Source: Pyxicephalus adspersus (Eukaryota; Chordata; Amphibia; Anura; Pyxicephalidae). Taken from it: a stretch of 64,000 nt of DNA. The notes under the pieces were generated by a model. The model made no database searches. It was not told the DNA's origin and was given only the letters and a program-made list of their open reading frames with translations. The stretch spans positions 20,765,740 through 20,829,739 of the forward strand of contig NC_092863.1 of assembly GCF_032062135.1 (NCBI RefSeq), given 5' to 3'. The translations under genes and the position numbers were made by a program. This document shows, in pieces, positions 33,649 to 45,709 of this stretch. The stretch's first letter is position 1. Each line of letters begins with the position of its first letter.

Positions 33649-34630
33649 TTCACCAGCCAAAAGTGAAAAATCATAAAGTCCACATAATTTTCCCCCTCAG
33701 GTTCATTCCCTGAATGATTCCCTTAATCATTACCTTTAAGGATTGTGTACTCATACAAGAGACTTGGGGAGCCTGCTACCCACACCACTTACTCATTGGC
33801 AACATCAGCTTAAATTCGAATTGGTGTTGCATAAGCTTGCACTGTGCACCACGACTCTCTTGGTATTCACAGAAAACCCTCACAGGAAACTCTTTAAATC
33901 TTCAGCCCTGGAAGAGTGGAATAACATCCTCAGAGGTGAGATGATGGTCCATGCCTTGACTGGGCATGTCTCAAGACCTCCTGCAAACTTTAGGAGGATA
34001 ATGAGTTCCTTATAGCAAGTTATTATCCAGACTTTGGTTCCTGAAACAAACAATCTTTAAGTGTGGGTATAACAGGGTCAGATATTCCTTAGCCACCTTG
34101 GATTGAATACAGAGATTCAGAGGAGATCTCTTCCCTTGATACCCAAAACAAATGAGAAGCCTCCTTAGGTGTCAGGAGTTTGGGGGGCTGTCAAAGGGTC
34201 ACCCCTAACTTATCCATTTCTCTTACTGTTCAAGATGGGGTATCTAGTAGAGGTACACCTTTTTTATTTTTTATTATAATTTTTACTTAGTTTATTAGGC
34301 CTATGATTATCATAAGTAAGTAAAGCAATACAGTGGAAAAGAGTAATATGATTTTAGGATGAAGCTTTAAAAAGTCAGGTGCTTTAGGACTATATCCAAA
34401 CAAACTTTACCACCAAAATACCTTGGCATCCTCCTCAAGAGCATGCAATACCTTCAACAGTTTACTTCCATCTTGAGTCAGACGTATGGTTGCTTGGTTT
34501 TCAAAACCTCTTAGTGTATTCAATATTTAATTCTTTACCAAAATATAATAACCAATCCTTTAACTCTGCTCCAATCCCTAATAAATACCCTAACCCTAGA
34601 AATCTTCTGTAACGTTTCATGTTTGATGTG
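33649..34630. other. Stretch without recognised gene
   Basis: A plus-strand peptide KYLGILLK near 34415 recalls the post-RT block of LINEs, but the surrounding frame does not continue the match. Nothing else is recognised. Confidence 0.4.
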
Positions 34631-34636
34631 TAACCT

Positions 34637-36845
34637 TTATTCGAGGGTGATAGGATTGTGTCCTTGCTTCTCAGCTACAGCCACACCCAGGATATGAGTG
34701 TAGACACAATAAATTCCATGAGTTTTGAGTACAATTGAGGGAAAAAATGTATCATTACTCACTTGATGCCAGCACCAATAATGTTGCCCAATATACTTTA
34801 GGTAGTTGAGGGGAAAATTATGAGCATCCACTAAACATGATCCTGTTTTATCCCAGTAATGTTCCTATATAATTCATTCTTGATTTCTCTGACACAAGCA
34901 TTTTCACTTCTCCATCACCTATCAGTTTCTATCATTCAAGGCTGCCCTGACTCATAAACCATTATATCCAACCTAGGATGCAGGATAACATCATCTGACA
35001 AGATGGTACCTAAATTGATAGGAGTATAGGCACAGTGTTCGGTCCCTGAGATGGGTACTAAAGAAGTAAACATTCAAGTTAGATTAGAACAACCATGAAA
35101 TTGTGTTAACCACCAATGCATGTGACTCATAGCAAACCTATTTACAGTATATGGGGAACAAAAAGTATAAAGATGTATTGAGAAGTAGTCCTGAGATTGT
35201 CTTGTTTGTGATTTATATGCCAGATGAGACAATCCCAAAGTGTGAAGGAGATCAAGACCCAGAAGTTTAAGTCTGTCCAAGAATATTTCCTGAAATGGTT
35301 AATAGTGATGTCTTTAAAAAAAGGTGTCTAAAAAAGAAGAAACCATGAAAGTTAGATTAGAATAACCATGAAATTGTGTTAACCACCAACTCATGTGACT
35401 CATAGCAAACCTTAGTTACTACATTCCTGGCTTGTTTCTTTAGATTGAGTGGAAATTGCCACTCATAAAGGGATGTGATCATCAACCTGAGATACTGTGA
35501 CAACTCAGACTGTATTTGGGTGCATTATAAAGCAAATTTTTCCTGCTATTTTACCAGCCCAGCATAAACCCTTTTAAATTTAATTTTTATGGTATCCAAA
35601 AACATTTAATGTTCCCATTGCAATTCCACTTGTCCGTAAAGCTGTATCTAAGATATCTCATTTTACCTTTTTGCAGGACTGCAGTCATCCCTTGATCATA
35701 TAGATCTGATTCTTTACATATGCAACACATCTCTCATGCCAATAATCAAACCTAAAATCTTTTATTATTGTCCTCATAGTGTATAATACAAACTGAGTTT
35801 CTGTATATACAGTCCATTGTGAGGATAATTGTGGAAATATCATGTTTGTAGCTTTAACTTTGGGTGTACTACATTTACCAGGATTCATTTTACAGGCTTC
35901 AAAACATTTTTTTCATTTTATATTTGACCCATAGTTTCACACACCTTACCCCCCATCCTTTCCATGTGTGCCAGAGTCTTGGATCTCTTACTGGATCACT
36001 TAAACCTGGGTAATCATTTTTCCAACTCAGACACATTGACTGTGTAAATGTCTGGCAACCTTCATCAGTACTTTCAAAAAATTGCCATACAAAAGGTTCG
36101 TCTAAGTTTAGATACCCATAGGGTCCTACCAATCAGTGGTCACATACACACCTCTCCTATCCTCATTAATTGGCCGTCCAGTCATCCACTCACTTTTTCA
36201 GGGTAAATCTATATTCCTATATAGAACTTCCCAATTCCGAGAATTCAGAGCAGGAAAATATAAAGATTGATTTACATCCCAATATGCCACCTCAAAGAAG
36301 TCATGTTCCTCAATTTCAGAGGTGACTCTCATAACGTGTGGAATAAAACTGTGTATAGACACTCACCCCTCATACATTTTGTTTTTCTGTATCCATTTTT
36401 ACACTTAAGACCAGTGTCTGTGCGTACTTTGTCATAATAATTTTGCTTGATCTTTCAAATCATTCACCTTGCTGGGCTAGGCTACAATTTTAGTTGCAAT
36501 ATAACTTTCTATCAGGACAAATAAGTAAGTGGGTGTATATCCCCAGTGTAGGCGAACTCTTAGTAATGAAAATTTCTTGCAGACCAAAACACTTGTCTAC
36601 CAATGCCCCTGGTTCAGGTTGGTCAGAATTGGACCTTGTATGTTCTTTTGTTTCCCCACATTATTAGTATCATAAATAATATAACAATATATGCATAATT
36701 TTCTCCATTGGGATCCTCAGAATGCAATTTATCTTGTTTCTATCTTACCAAAAGTGGATGCATTACATTTACAGAGTATACACTAATAATTGAGTCAGTC
36801 ATTGTACCGTTATTCATAGACACCCTTTTTAGAGTCACTACTATT
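34637..36845 (-). pseudogene. ERV2: probable envelope region of a dead provirus
   Basis: Minus-strand open pieces (36132-35899, 35888-35685, 35280-35074, 34831-34637) are rich in Trp, Cys and His. The first part (about 36700) has a hydrophobic stretch, AYIVILFMILIMW, that could be a signal peptide. On the minus strand the piece lies directly downstream of an integrase relic once the L1-D insertion (36861-41236) is disregarded, which is where env is placed. No furin site or fusion motif is identified. A 63-bp segment is repeated (35078-35140 and 35351-35412). LTRs were not found. The assignment rests on position and composition. Confidence 0.4.
35078..35412. repeat. Pair of 63-bp direct repeats
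   Basis: GTTAGATTAGAACAACCATG at 35078 recurs with one change at 35351, and both copies run on through GACTCATAGCAAACCT. About 59 of 63 positions agree and the offset is about 273 bp. It lies within the ERV2 relic and is probably an internal duplication. Confidence 0.8.
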
Positions 36846-36851
36846 ACCTTG

Positions 36852-36860
36852 TACATACAT
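36852..36860. repeat. Candidate target-site duplication of L1-D, 3' side
   Basis: TACATACAT, also found at 41237-41245 beyond the other end of L1-D. It is only 9 bp, so chance is possible. Confidence 0.5.
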
Positions 36861-37179
36861 GTTTTTTTTAAACAAAATTTTTATTGAATTTTTTCAAAAC
36901 ATACAGAATAACACAAAATTCAGATAAAATAAAATATCAGCAGCATATTATAAAAGAAATAAAAAAAAATAAAGAGAACAATTCACATTATCAATAAACA
37001 TATCTAGTATCTTATCTACATCAACACAAATAATCATACTCAATGATGCACTCTAAAAAAACAATATACTGTATAATCATACAAAAAATAGGTAAATATT
37101 GAGCACAGCCATTTTAACGTTTTCCAGTTGGCATTCCCCATATAAACAAAATACAATAACAATTGGTACCCTGAGCATA

Positions 37180-39935
37180 CATTACATCTCAGAAAACACT
37201 TTTCGTAATGTACCAGGTAGAATATTGATATTTTCCATAGATGGCCCACCTCTCAGAAGATGGCAAAACCTTATCAATAAATGCATGCCAAAAAAACTAA
37301 TGACAGCAGAGTCATCACCTTGGTCTGCTTCTAGAAGTTCTCTATTGAAAATTTGTTTCAAAGCCATTTGAACTTCAGTTATTGTGGGTGGGCGTGTGTA
37401 AATCCAAGATGCTGTTATTGCTCTTTCTGTCACTAACAAACAAATACTAGTCTATCTTTTGGAGTCTCTCCCTAAGGAGTTATCATTAATGTCATCCAAA
37501 CTACCAATTATACATATAAAAGGGTCCACAGGATTTGTAAGAGCTAATATTTTGTGAATATATTGTAGTAGTTTTTGCCAAAAAAAGTGAAACCCTAGGG
37601 CAAAGCCAAAGTGAATTTTCAGAGAAGGTCTATGAGCTCCGCATTTGTGACAGTACTATCTTAGCCATGTTTTCGTGGATAGAAAACTTTGTAAACATGA
37701 TGCAATAATTTGAATTGAGCTTTCCTCCAACTTTTGTTGGTCTTACTTTTCCTTACTGTGAGTTAACCTGACAAGATCCTGTCTACGGTATCTGGAGATG
37801 GAAGATCTCTGTCCCAGTGTTTCACATTTGTGTCCTCTAAAGGTTTTAAAGAAAAGGATTGTAAATGAGCATAATTAGCAGAGATGGACGGTACTGGTAG
37901 GCATAACAATTTATCATATAAATTGGTCTGTAAAGCTCCAAAAATCTGTCACCAGTGCCCTTCCATAATGTAGCACCTGTGAAATATAGATAGTGTGTAC
38001 AGCCCATTTTAACAGAGAAAAATTATATTTTTTAAAACCTGTGGAGACAATGGACCAGAAAGATCTGGAGTCATCAGGTCACTTATGAGTTTAATACCTT
38101 TAGCTTTCCAAGTATGGAATGCTTTGTGTATCAAACCTTGTGGGAACCTGGGGTTGCCTTGGATAGGAAGGTAACAAGATATCAAGACTGGAAATTTCAG
38201 CTTCCTTCTAGTTTCCTTCTAGGCCACCACTGTGTTCCTTATTAAAATGGTATGTTTCAGCCCCTCAGGGAGATCCCCAATTTTGGTGTGGACTAGAGCT
38301 TTGAGATCCCCCGGGTGTACTATGGCTTTCCCCAAGGAGAAGTTGGAATAGGTGGACGTACCCTTTAGCCAATCTACAATATGCCTGGAGATATTTGCCA
38401 AATTGTATAACTGAATATTGGGAAGATTTAACCCTCTTTTCGCTGTAGGAAGGTAGAGTTTTTGAATAGAAATACGGGGCTGATTCCCTTTCCACAGAAA
38501 CCTGGTAAGTGCCTTGTTCAGCAAATTTACATCTGAATACTTCAATAATAGGGGAATAGTTGTGGATAAAGTGGATACAGCAGTTTTTAAAACTACATCA
38601 ATTTTATTAAATGACATCTGGCCATCAATAACAATGACAAATGTTCCCATATTTTAAGTTCTCTGATTATTTTGTGTATGAGGTGGATAATTCAGTGAAT
38701 AAATAGTTGAAGGCATTGTGCCAATCTTAATACCCAAATAAGTGAGTTTCTGTTTCACTACTGCAAGGTGTATCAGATAACCACTCCTTATGTGTAATCC
38801 GTGTTAACGGCAGAAACTCAATCTTATCGAAATTAATGGTAGACACTGTCGAACACCTGAAATAAATCATGTACATATGGAAAATTATTCCCTGGTCTGA
38901 AATTAAACAGTAAAATGTCATCCGCAAAACAGGCGAAGCGTACATCTTGGTCATTATATGAATACCCTGCAACAGTGGTGATTTTTCAATGGTTCTCACC
39001 AGCATTTCCAAAGCTCTAATAAAGAGGGGTGGCGATAATGGGCATCCCTGTCGTGTCCCTCTCTCAAATGGTTTTGAACTCGATAAAAAACCCGGTATGC
39101 TGACTCGTGCTGTGGGTGCCTTTGATTGGCCATTGATACCCATATGACTAAGGGCAATGAAACAAAGGCCTTCTCTGTGTCAATGCCCACCATTGCACAT
39201 CCTCCTAAGGATGTGTCTTGGAGTATTCCAGAATCACTAGAACCTTGCAAATGTTGGTAACAGCTGATCTTCCCTTGACAAAACCTACCTGAACTGGGGA
39301 GTTTAGTGCCAGAAGAAATTTTGCCAGCCTATCTCCCATGAGTTTTGATAATATCTTGGCATCAATATTTATCAATGAATGAGGGCGTTAGGATGTCATT
39401 TTTTTAGAGTCCCTATCTTTCTTAGGTAACACTTTGATATAAGATTCTTTTCCTATAGTGAAATAATACCCTTCCTGCCACATATCTAAGTATATGTTTT
39501 CTAGGCTCAGAAATATCTTCCTTTGGCATCTTATAAAATTCTGTGATGTATTCATGTATTGTGTCTTGTGCTTTACCCGTAGCCATACTAACTTTAGAAG
39601 CAGATACTTCCTCAGTAGTAATAGGAGAATTTAAATATTCTATTTGAGTACTTTTTAGGTTGGGTATGCTGTCTTTGCCTAGTAAGTCCCTCCCTACTCT
39701 TTCCTGTGTTTTACTGGCGGTGTAAAGTGTCTGATAGTAGGAGACAAATGCCTCCACTATTTTTTCAGAATAGAAAGTGAGATTTCCATCCCTAGCAAAT
39801 ATGAAGAGATACCTTTATGTGGTAAAAATGGTTTAACCAGATTCACCATCATTTTCCCTGATTTGTTCCCAAATTTATGATATTTTAGATCAATAAATTT
39901 TAATTTGAAATGCTTGTATTTTGCTAGCCAATGAT
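37180..39935 (-). pseudogene. L1-D ORF2 relic (linker, RT, C-terminus)
   Basis: On the minus strand HKFGNKSGKMMVNLV (about 39850-39895) begins the preserved part and matches the linker of L1-C. RT blocks follow: PITTEEVSASK (about 39590), VGIDTEKAFVSL (about 39170), GTRQGCPLSPPLF (about 39030) and CFADDILL (about 38925). The post-RT region has LTRFLWKGNQPRISIQKLYL (about 38450-38510) and NIQLYNLANISRHIVDWL (about 38360-38415). The far C-terminus (37439-37182, ERAITASWIYTRPPTITEV) ends the protein. Several frame breaks. The endonuclease is missing. Confidence 0.75.
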
Positions 39936-40289
39936 CAAAATGATGTTAAGCCGTGTACCAGGTGTTTCTTTTGGGTCAGTATTAAGATTGAGTTGGGCAA
40001 TCCACAATTAGTGTGGTGCCTGTGATGCGGGTTATAGAACTAATACAATAGTTAACTTAAAAGTACCTCGCTTTGTAGAAAAAACAATCTCAAAGGATAT
40101 AGTTGTGGTTGTTAAACCTGTTGTTACCAAGAGTGTCTTCCCGGGATATACTCTAGAGTAATCTCATCAGGGCTCTAAAAGTCCGCCATGATGGCATCAT
40201 TTAATTTTCTGTTTAGCTCTATCTTGGGTAAATGTTGCTTGGGCTGCGGAGCGAATTTTGGATAGAAGAAAGAGACATGGAGGAAGATT

Positions 40290-41152
40290 CGGTGTTGATA
40301 TCATGGAGGAAGGCTTCCGCAGCCTCTGAGGAGGTGAAATTGTGGTTTTGTCCTTCAGAATCACGACATGCTGGGTAGGCCAATGTTAAGCGTAGTTTAC
40401 ACTCAAACAGCTCTGAGCATACTGTATGAAATTGCTTGTGTTTACAGGTGACTGCTGATTAGTCAGCAAATAAGAGAATAGAATGGTCAGCGGTGAGCCC
40501 TGAAAGCATGCAGGATCCGACGTTATAACCAAATTATCTTGCTATGACTGGTCTTTGGGAAGCTGAATCCTTGCGGGGAGGGCCCAAACGATGTGCTCGT
40601 TCCACTTTACACTCGACATCCAAACCTAGTAATGAAGGAATGGTATTATCACATAGGCTGGTGGAGAAGTTTCACCACCTCAAGTATCCCATTCATGCCT
40701 GTTATGTTGATCCCTGTTCTCCAGGTCTTCTATTTTATCTGCCATTGATGCTGACTTTGTCTCCAGTGAGGCAAGTTGCACTTTAGATGTAAATAAATCA
40801 TCCTCCAGGTCAGAGATCCTGGCTTGGCCTCATTCTGGAGCTCCATGCGCAATGATTGTATTCCTCTTTTCATAGCATTGTCTATGGTGGCTTGTACAGT
40901 AGGTGTAAGAAGTGCAGCCACTGCTGTGGCATTGTGTAAGTGCTCAGAACACGGTATGGGGGAATCTTCTTCTTGCTGCAGTGCATCTGGGATGAAATCA
41001 GAGGGGGAATACCTCGTGTCCTCCTCAGTGGCGGCTATATTGGCTGTTCCTGGTGCTGCACAATCCCTCTGACGGGTGCTGGATGAGAAGCACGGCGCAT
41101 GCGATAGGAGTAGAAACTGATCAATCGGCGGGTCTGGCAAGCTGCCAGTCAT
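40290..41152 (-). pseudogene. L1-D ORF1 relic
   Basis: The first 140 codons (41152-40730) remain open. They carry TAVAALLTPTVQATIDNAMK, which lines up with the AVAALLKPTLLEAIDAAVQK region of the L1-C ORF1. The coiled coil follows in another frame, ending ADKIEDLENR, then CKVERAHRLGPP (about 40590) and the C-terminal domain block KLRLTLAYPA (about 40385). Frame breaks show that it is dead. It confirms that L1-D and L1-C are close relatives. Confidence 0.75.
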
Positions 41153-41236
41153 AGAGGATGAGCGAGGTGGTGAGTGCGAGGATTTAGGTGAGTATTTCCC
41201 TCAACAGGTGACGGAGCCTCCTGTGAGCTGCTGTGC

Positions 41237-41245
41237 TACATACAT
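41237..41245. repeat. Candidate target-site duplication of L1-D, 5' side
   Basis: TACATACAT, matching 36852-36860. Confidence 0.5.
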
Positions 41246-42075
41246 TGTAAACATATTGAAACATATTTAAAAATTCTGTCATAGGGGTCCTACAAAACAA
41301 TATCTTAAAAGTTTACATTTTCTCTGGACACCCAGGGGTATGTATAATAGACTTTAACACAAGGGGAGGATTTGCAGCTATACGAGACAGGTCTGTTCAT
41401 TTTAGTAAGACGGTTCCTAATTATCCCATTATATTCTTCTTGATATGGTGTGTGAAACTTCTGTAGGCCTTCTATAACTTTTGACGCAACCTTCAGAATC
41501 TGTTTCTAATGATTCCATCAGGCTATATCTGCACATGATTTCTTGTAACAGTTTTTTTTTTGTCTGTGGTTAAAGGATTAGTATGGTAACAGGCCAAACC
41601 TCTATCCATTCAGAGATCATGGCCACACACACTAGAACATACTGAAATTGCTGACGTTTTGATAATTGAACACAACCAATTTGCAATCTCTAAAAATGGT
41701 ACAAAGCATTAGGTAAATTGTTTCACAGGGGTTTTTACAAGTTTTCCAGGATTATTTAGTTGACACATATCACATTTGTGACAAAATTGTTTTGTAACAG
41801 TAAATCCTAGGACAATCCAATGTGTGGTTACTGCTGAAATCATAGATCCTTTGTAAAGATGAGATGGGCCATGCATTTCCTCAGCTAGATATGTATACAG
41901 CATAGGGAGCACATACGGTATAATCCACCATCCTCCTGGGTCCAAAGTCTATCTTTCTCAGCACATCCTTGATCTTTCCATTTCTGCTTTAATTTTTTAT
42001 TGGATTGCAACTGCAGTTTCTTTAAGACTATCAGCCTACCACTCCGCTGTACTGCATGCTGGGTTTGGGTTATTC
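41246..42075 (-). pseudogene. ERV2: retroviral integrase relic (HHCC and core)
   Basis: A 78-codon minus-strand stretch (41945-41709) holds an HHCC zinc domain: H in MHGPSHLYKG, a second H in TTHW, then CHKCDMC with a CQLNNPGK-like continuation. After a stop, a core block with QYVLV and SEWIEVWPV (about 41590-41645) contains the region of the first catalytic Asp, which reads CVAMIS, so the Asp appears lost. Sequence from 41950 to 42075 looks like the preceding pol linker. It is separated from the env-like relic only by L1-D. The copy is dead. Confidence 0.65.
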
Positions 42076-42080
42076 AATTG

Positions 42081-43215
42081 TCAGTGGTATTTGCTTATCT
42101 TTTCGAGTTTAAGGGCATGGAATGGAACATGAGTGTGCACCCTCATCCCACACAATGCTCTGGCCAGGAGCCTGCCACTTTTGTCACTGTGTTCATAATA
42201 CTTCCTTCGGCACCTAATCATGGCCGTTTTAGCCTTTCCCAAATACAGAGATGCCAACTTTTGTCTATGTAATGCCAAATTATTTTACACATTCCTGTCT
42301 TCAGAGCCTGAATACATTTCAATGTGGATGCAATTTCGGCCTCTCTCTCCCGCTTGATATTGGTACCATGTCTAATGAGCAGCCCCCTCACCACTGTCTT
42401 ATGTGCTTCTCAGACTATCGTAGGCGAACAGTCAGAGAAGGTGTTCACCTTAAAATAGTGTTTCAATTCAGTGGCAAAGTCTGCCTTTATGGTCGGGTCA
42501 GAGAGGAGGGACTTAATTTCCACAAGATTTAGGGGAGGCATAGGAGAGAGTCAACACCAACAGGACAGGAGCATGGTCTGAAAATGTTATGCTGTCAATA
42601 GTACTTTGTGTTACCTGGGATAAGTCAGAATGTTGAAGCCAGAAGTGGTCTATCCTGGAACACATCTGGTGGGATGTGAGAAAAACGTGTGGTCTTTACC
42701 TGAGGGGTTAGTTAGCCTCCAAATATCAACGGGTTGGTGCTTCTGTAAATATTGTCTTAACTTGTTAGATTTTGTATGATGTGGCCTGAAGGCTGCACCA
42801 GATGTATCTAGGAGTCTGGAACAAAATTAAAGTCTGCTCCGCAAATAAGTAGACCTTCAGAAAACACCTCTAATTTTCAAAACCTTAGTTGTTCAAGTAA
42901 GGGGGTGTATATAGATGCCATATTTACCAGTTTTCCTTCTAAGAGGCCTTTGATGAATAGCACTGTACCCTCAGTATCTTTATACATATCAACAAATTTC
43001 CAGGAAACTTGATTTGAAATAGGCACTGAAACACCACAGGACCTGAAATTCCGGTTAGAGAGTTTAGGCATATTTGCGCCTTTAAAATGGGGTTTCTGTA
43101 TCAGTGCTACCTGAAACCCGCAGTTTAGCCAACTCTCATAACAAGGCTGTGCGCTTCTCAGGAAAATTCAAACCTTTAAAATTGTAGTTCACTATCTTTA
43201 CACGTTCCATATTAA
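42081..43215 (-). pseudogene. L1-E: dead Tx1-type endonuclease and linker
   Basis: 5' part of a LINE ORF2 on the minus strand. It has VNYNFKGLNFPEKR (about 43160-43205), a QVSWKFVDMYKDTEGTVLF block (about 42950-43010) and VNMASIYTPLLEQLRF (about 42880-42925). A GADFNFVPDS block (about 42825) and a SDHAPVL block (about 42565) follow, so the catalytic motifs can still be seen. The linker ends with KTAMIRCRRKYYEHSDKSGR (about 42160-42230). No RT follows; it stops where ERV2 pol resumes. Several stops are present. The subfamily differs from L1-C and L1-D. Confidence 0.7.
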
Positions 43216-44000
43216 CCAGCTATGAGCAGACAAGAAATGAAAATTATCAGAAGTTCTGTGTTTTGGATAATTTATTGCAAATTTAGGAAGATGGAAAGGG
43301 ATTTGGGTCGAGTGGTGGTGGAAAAATGAGGAGGGGAATGATAATTCCAGGTTAAAGGGCCTCATATGGATGCCCTGTAGAGGGATGCGTTAGACCCCTT
43401 TGGACCCAGGTTATGGGAAGGGGTAAGGTAAAAGAAGGCACCTAACGATGTCAATACTCAGAATTCTACTGGGAATACTGAGAATCCTAAGTGGAAAAAC
43501 AATAAAACTGTGACGGCATGGGTGAGGCTTCCTGCCCCACACATTTAACATATGAAATTGTGAAATTGATAAAACCCCTTGCACAGCCCCTGATGGAACC
43601 CTCCAGTGGTTGCCAGTTCCAGACAGGCTTTAGTCCCTGGGCTTCACAATCTGGTGTTGCCCCCTTGATTTGGAATTAAAATTCCAACCTGTGTTCACTT
43701 TCCACATGTTAAACTGCCAAAAGAAATAAAAAGCAGGAATTTAAAGATACTTGCACACATTAATATATTGTTTCCAGAGTACCCCTGAAACCTGGTCAAT
43801 GTAATACTAGCTTTAGTGTTTAAAACTCCATTTAGTCTGCTGTGGGGTAATAAAGTTTTTGAATTTGTGTAATTTATTTTTTGTGTAAAATAGAAAGCAG
43901 AGAAACCTGTGTAGACATACCAGTTATAGTAATTTGATTATTAATTATGTGTAATGTTATTTATATACTGTTTGTTCAACATTTATATAATGTTATTTTA
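43216..44000. other. Stretch without recognised gene
   Basis: The first few hundred bases may be the 5' part of L1-E. The rest is intron-like sequence leading into the microexon acceptor. Confidence 0.4.
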
Positions 44001-44039
44001 TTCTATTTTTTTTTCTTTCTCCTATTGATTTTTTTTCAG

Positions 44040-44063
44040 CAGCCAAACTACTGGAGCTTTAAG
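44040..44063 (+). CDS. SRCIN1/KIAA1217: Neural-type microexon encoding (Q)PNYWSFK, SRCIN1/KIAA1217 family
   Basis: A long pyrimidine tract (from about 44000) leads into TTTTTTCAGCAG, a tandem NAGNAG acceptor. Use of the first AG gives 24 nt (QPNYWSFK) and of the second 21 nt (PNYWSFK). The exon ends AAG|gtcagt. PNYWSFK is, from memory, the short segment in vertebrate SRCIN1 (p140Cap, a Src-binding adaptor of the synapse and cytoskeleton) just before the TRS-type block; the paralogue KIAA1217 has the same junction. Both lengths keep the frame. A TGCATG 32 nt downstream fits RBFOX-promoted inclusion. No neighbouring exon is visible, so introns on both sides are long, which fits KIAA1217 somewhat better. 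Paralogue choice is open. Confidence 0.62.
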
Positions 44064-44094
44064 GTCAGTGTAATTACCATCATATCCCTGGCAT

Positions 44095-44100
44095 TGCATG
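44095..44100 (+). promoter_or_regulatory. TGCATG intronic splicing element
   Basis: The RBFOX recognition hexamer, 32 nt downstream of the microexon. RBFOX sites in the first 100 nt of the downstream intron promote exon inclusion in neurons and muscle. A hexamer can occur by chance; the position gives it weight. Confidence 0.5.
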
Positions 44101-45700
44101 TGTCCCCTATAGTATGCACCGTATTTTGTGTGAATTATTTATAGCTGTGTACTGTTAAATGAGACAGTGAAAAAAAGGTACTGACTAGGTCTATTTACTT
44201 TCTGTTCTGAATAAAGCCCTACTCTAGTCAAGATAGTTTTCTTCCAATAGTGGTTTCAAATAAGGCAAAGGTAATGCATGTCTGTGTCCTAATTTACAAT
44301 GTGTACTTTCTGTTTGTGCCTTCCTTTACTAGTGTCAAAACAGAAAGAAGTGAAGGAAAAATCTCAGCATGGTTATTGACAAAAATAAAAAAAATGCCAG
44401 AAAGTGTAATTTGTCCCGACTGTGTTCAAACTAGAAAGGTGGCTGTAGTTAGATTTTAAGGTGCACCCTAACTTTGCTAAATATTTTTTCTTTGTGTGAA
44501 GTTTCATTATTCAGATCCAATTTCTGTGTAGACTTGCTACCAATTAAAAGGCAAGAAGTTAGAATATCTAAGATATGGGACTTTGTAGAAATTTCTTGGG
44601 GTTTGCATATTCTTCTCTGTAGTATTGGCATATAAGTATGGGTTGCAACATTCACAATTCCAACTGGGCCCCTGCTCTTAGGGGGTGAAACTCAAGTATA
44701 TTCTTACTGAATAGTAAGTGTTAGAATTTTCAAGCAGTCATTTACATTCATTCATGGCACTGCTACATGGATGTTAAGTACCTTGAAGTACTTGAGATCA
44801 TGAATTTATAAATGTGCCTTCACCCAATGTAATAATGTACAGTAGAGTCATATGTGGAATTATGTATTGATATATTTATTTAGTATTGCTTGTAAATGGA
44901 GTACTTTTAGGTATTAAGAGTAATATTTCACTAGGTACACTTTCATAGGGTGTTTGTTTAGGATTGAGATGATTTAATTAAAGATGTGCAGAGCTGTAAA
45001 ACTGTTGTAGCCCTAATTTATAAACCTTAGGAGCATTCTTGTTTGAAATGTAAGTAATAATATTCCTTTAAGCTTTTTACCAACCTTGCTATGACTTTTT
45101 GTGAGTTCTTAACACTATCTTTGAAGGGACTGCGACATATGTGAGACATATATGGATGATCAGTGATTATTGTAAGTGTAATTTTTATTGATTTTTTTAA
45201 AAATTTGTATGTGCAAAATGGTAGATCAATTGATTCCTGAAGACGTGGACTGTAGTCTGTGAGACGCATCAAATGATTTTTGAGATTTTATTCACTGAAT
45301 GGTTTAATTTTTATATATATATAGCACAGCTCCCATCAGATGGCAAATGCCTTTGCTCCTTCTGCCTTGCTAACAATATATAAATAACTTGGTGCACCAT
45401 GAGTGGCACTTGCCAAGATGAGATTGTTACAGCAATAATGCATTCACTGTCACTACACAAGTAATTCCTTCGACATGTGATATGTGACATCCTAGCAAGT
45501 CCAGCAGGGATGGACAGGGAGACTGTGAGGTGGTTGGAGACTCTGGCAGAATATGCCCTGTATGGGAACCCATATTGTCCTTGGTAGCTTAGGTCAGCGG
45601 GCAGCGCTATTTGGGACTGCGGGTAAGGTAAAGGGGTGAGGCACCCTTGGGCCATGGTTGGGGAAATTAGAGGGGTTATCTGTCAACAGACAACATTCCT
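44101..45700. other. Stretch without recognised gene
   Basis: Intron-like. The minus-strand ORF 45311-45655 has no family motif. CCTGAAGACGTGG and GAGACGCATC at about 45235-45270 recall a hairpin seen in some amphibian MITEs, but ends are not visible. Confidence 0.4.
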
Positions 45701-45709
45701 TTGTGATAG

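Larger units (their letters stand above)
36861..41236 (-). mobile_element. L1-D: dead L1 of the L1-C type, endonuclease deleted
   Basis: A minus-strand element of about 4.4 kb inserted into the ERV2 relic. The T-run after 36861 is the complement of its A-rich tail. ORF1 (near 41152-40290) and RT/C-terminal ORF2 (39930-37180) are similar block by block to L1-C. The expected 1.3 kb for the endonuclease and part of the linker is absent between them. Stops and frameshifts occur throughout. A 9-bp TACATACAT flanks both ends. Confidence 0.75.

Noticed and set aside
33743..34015. 90-codon plus-strand ORF with QETW in a neighbouring frame, suggesting a LINE endonuclease
   Set aside because: Only four residues fit and no other endonuclease block follows.
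45311..45655. 114-codon minus-strand ORF as a possible transposase
   Set aside because: No catalytic triad or DNA-binding motif could be placed.
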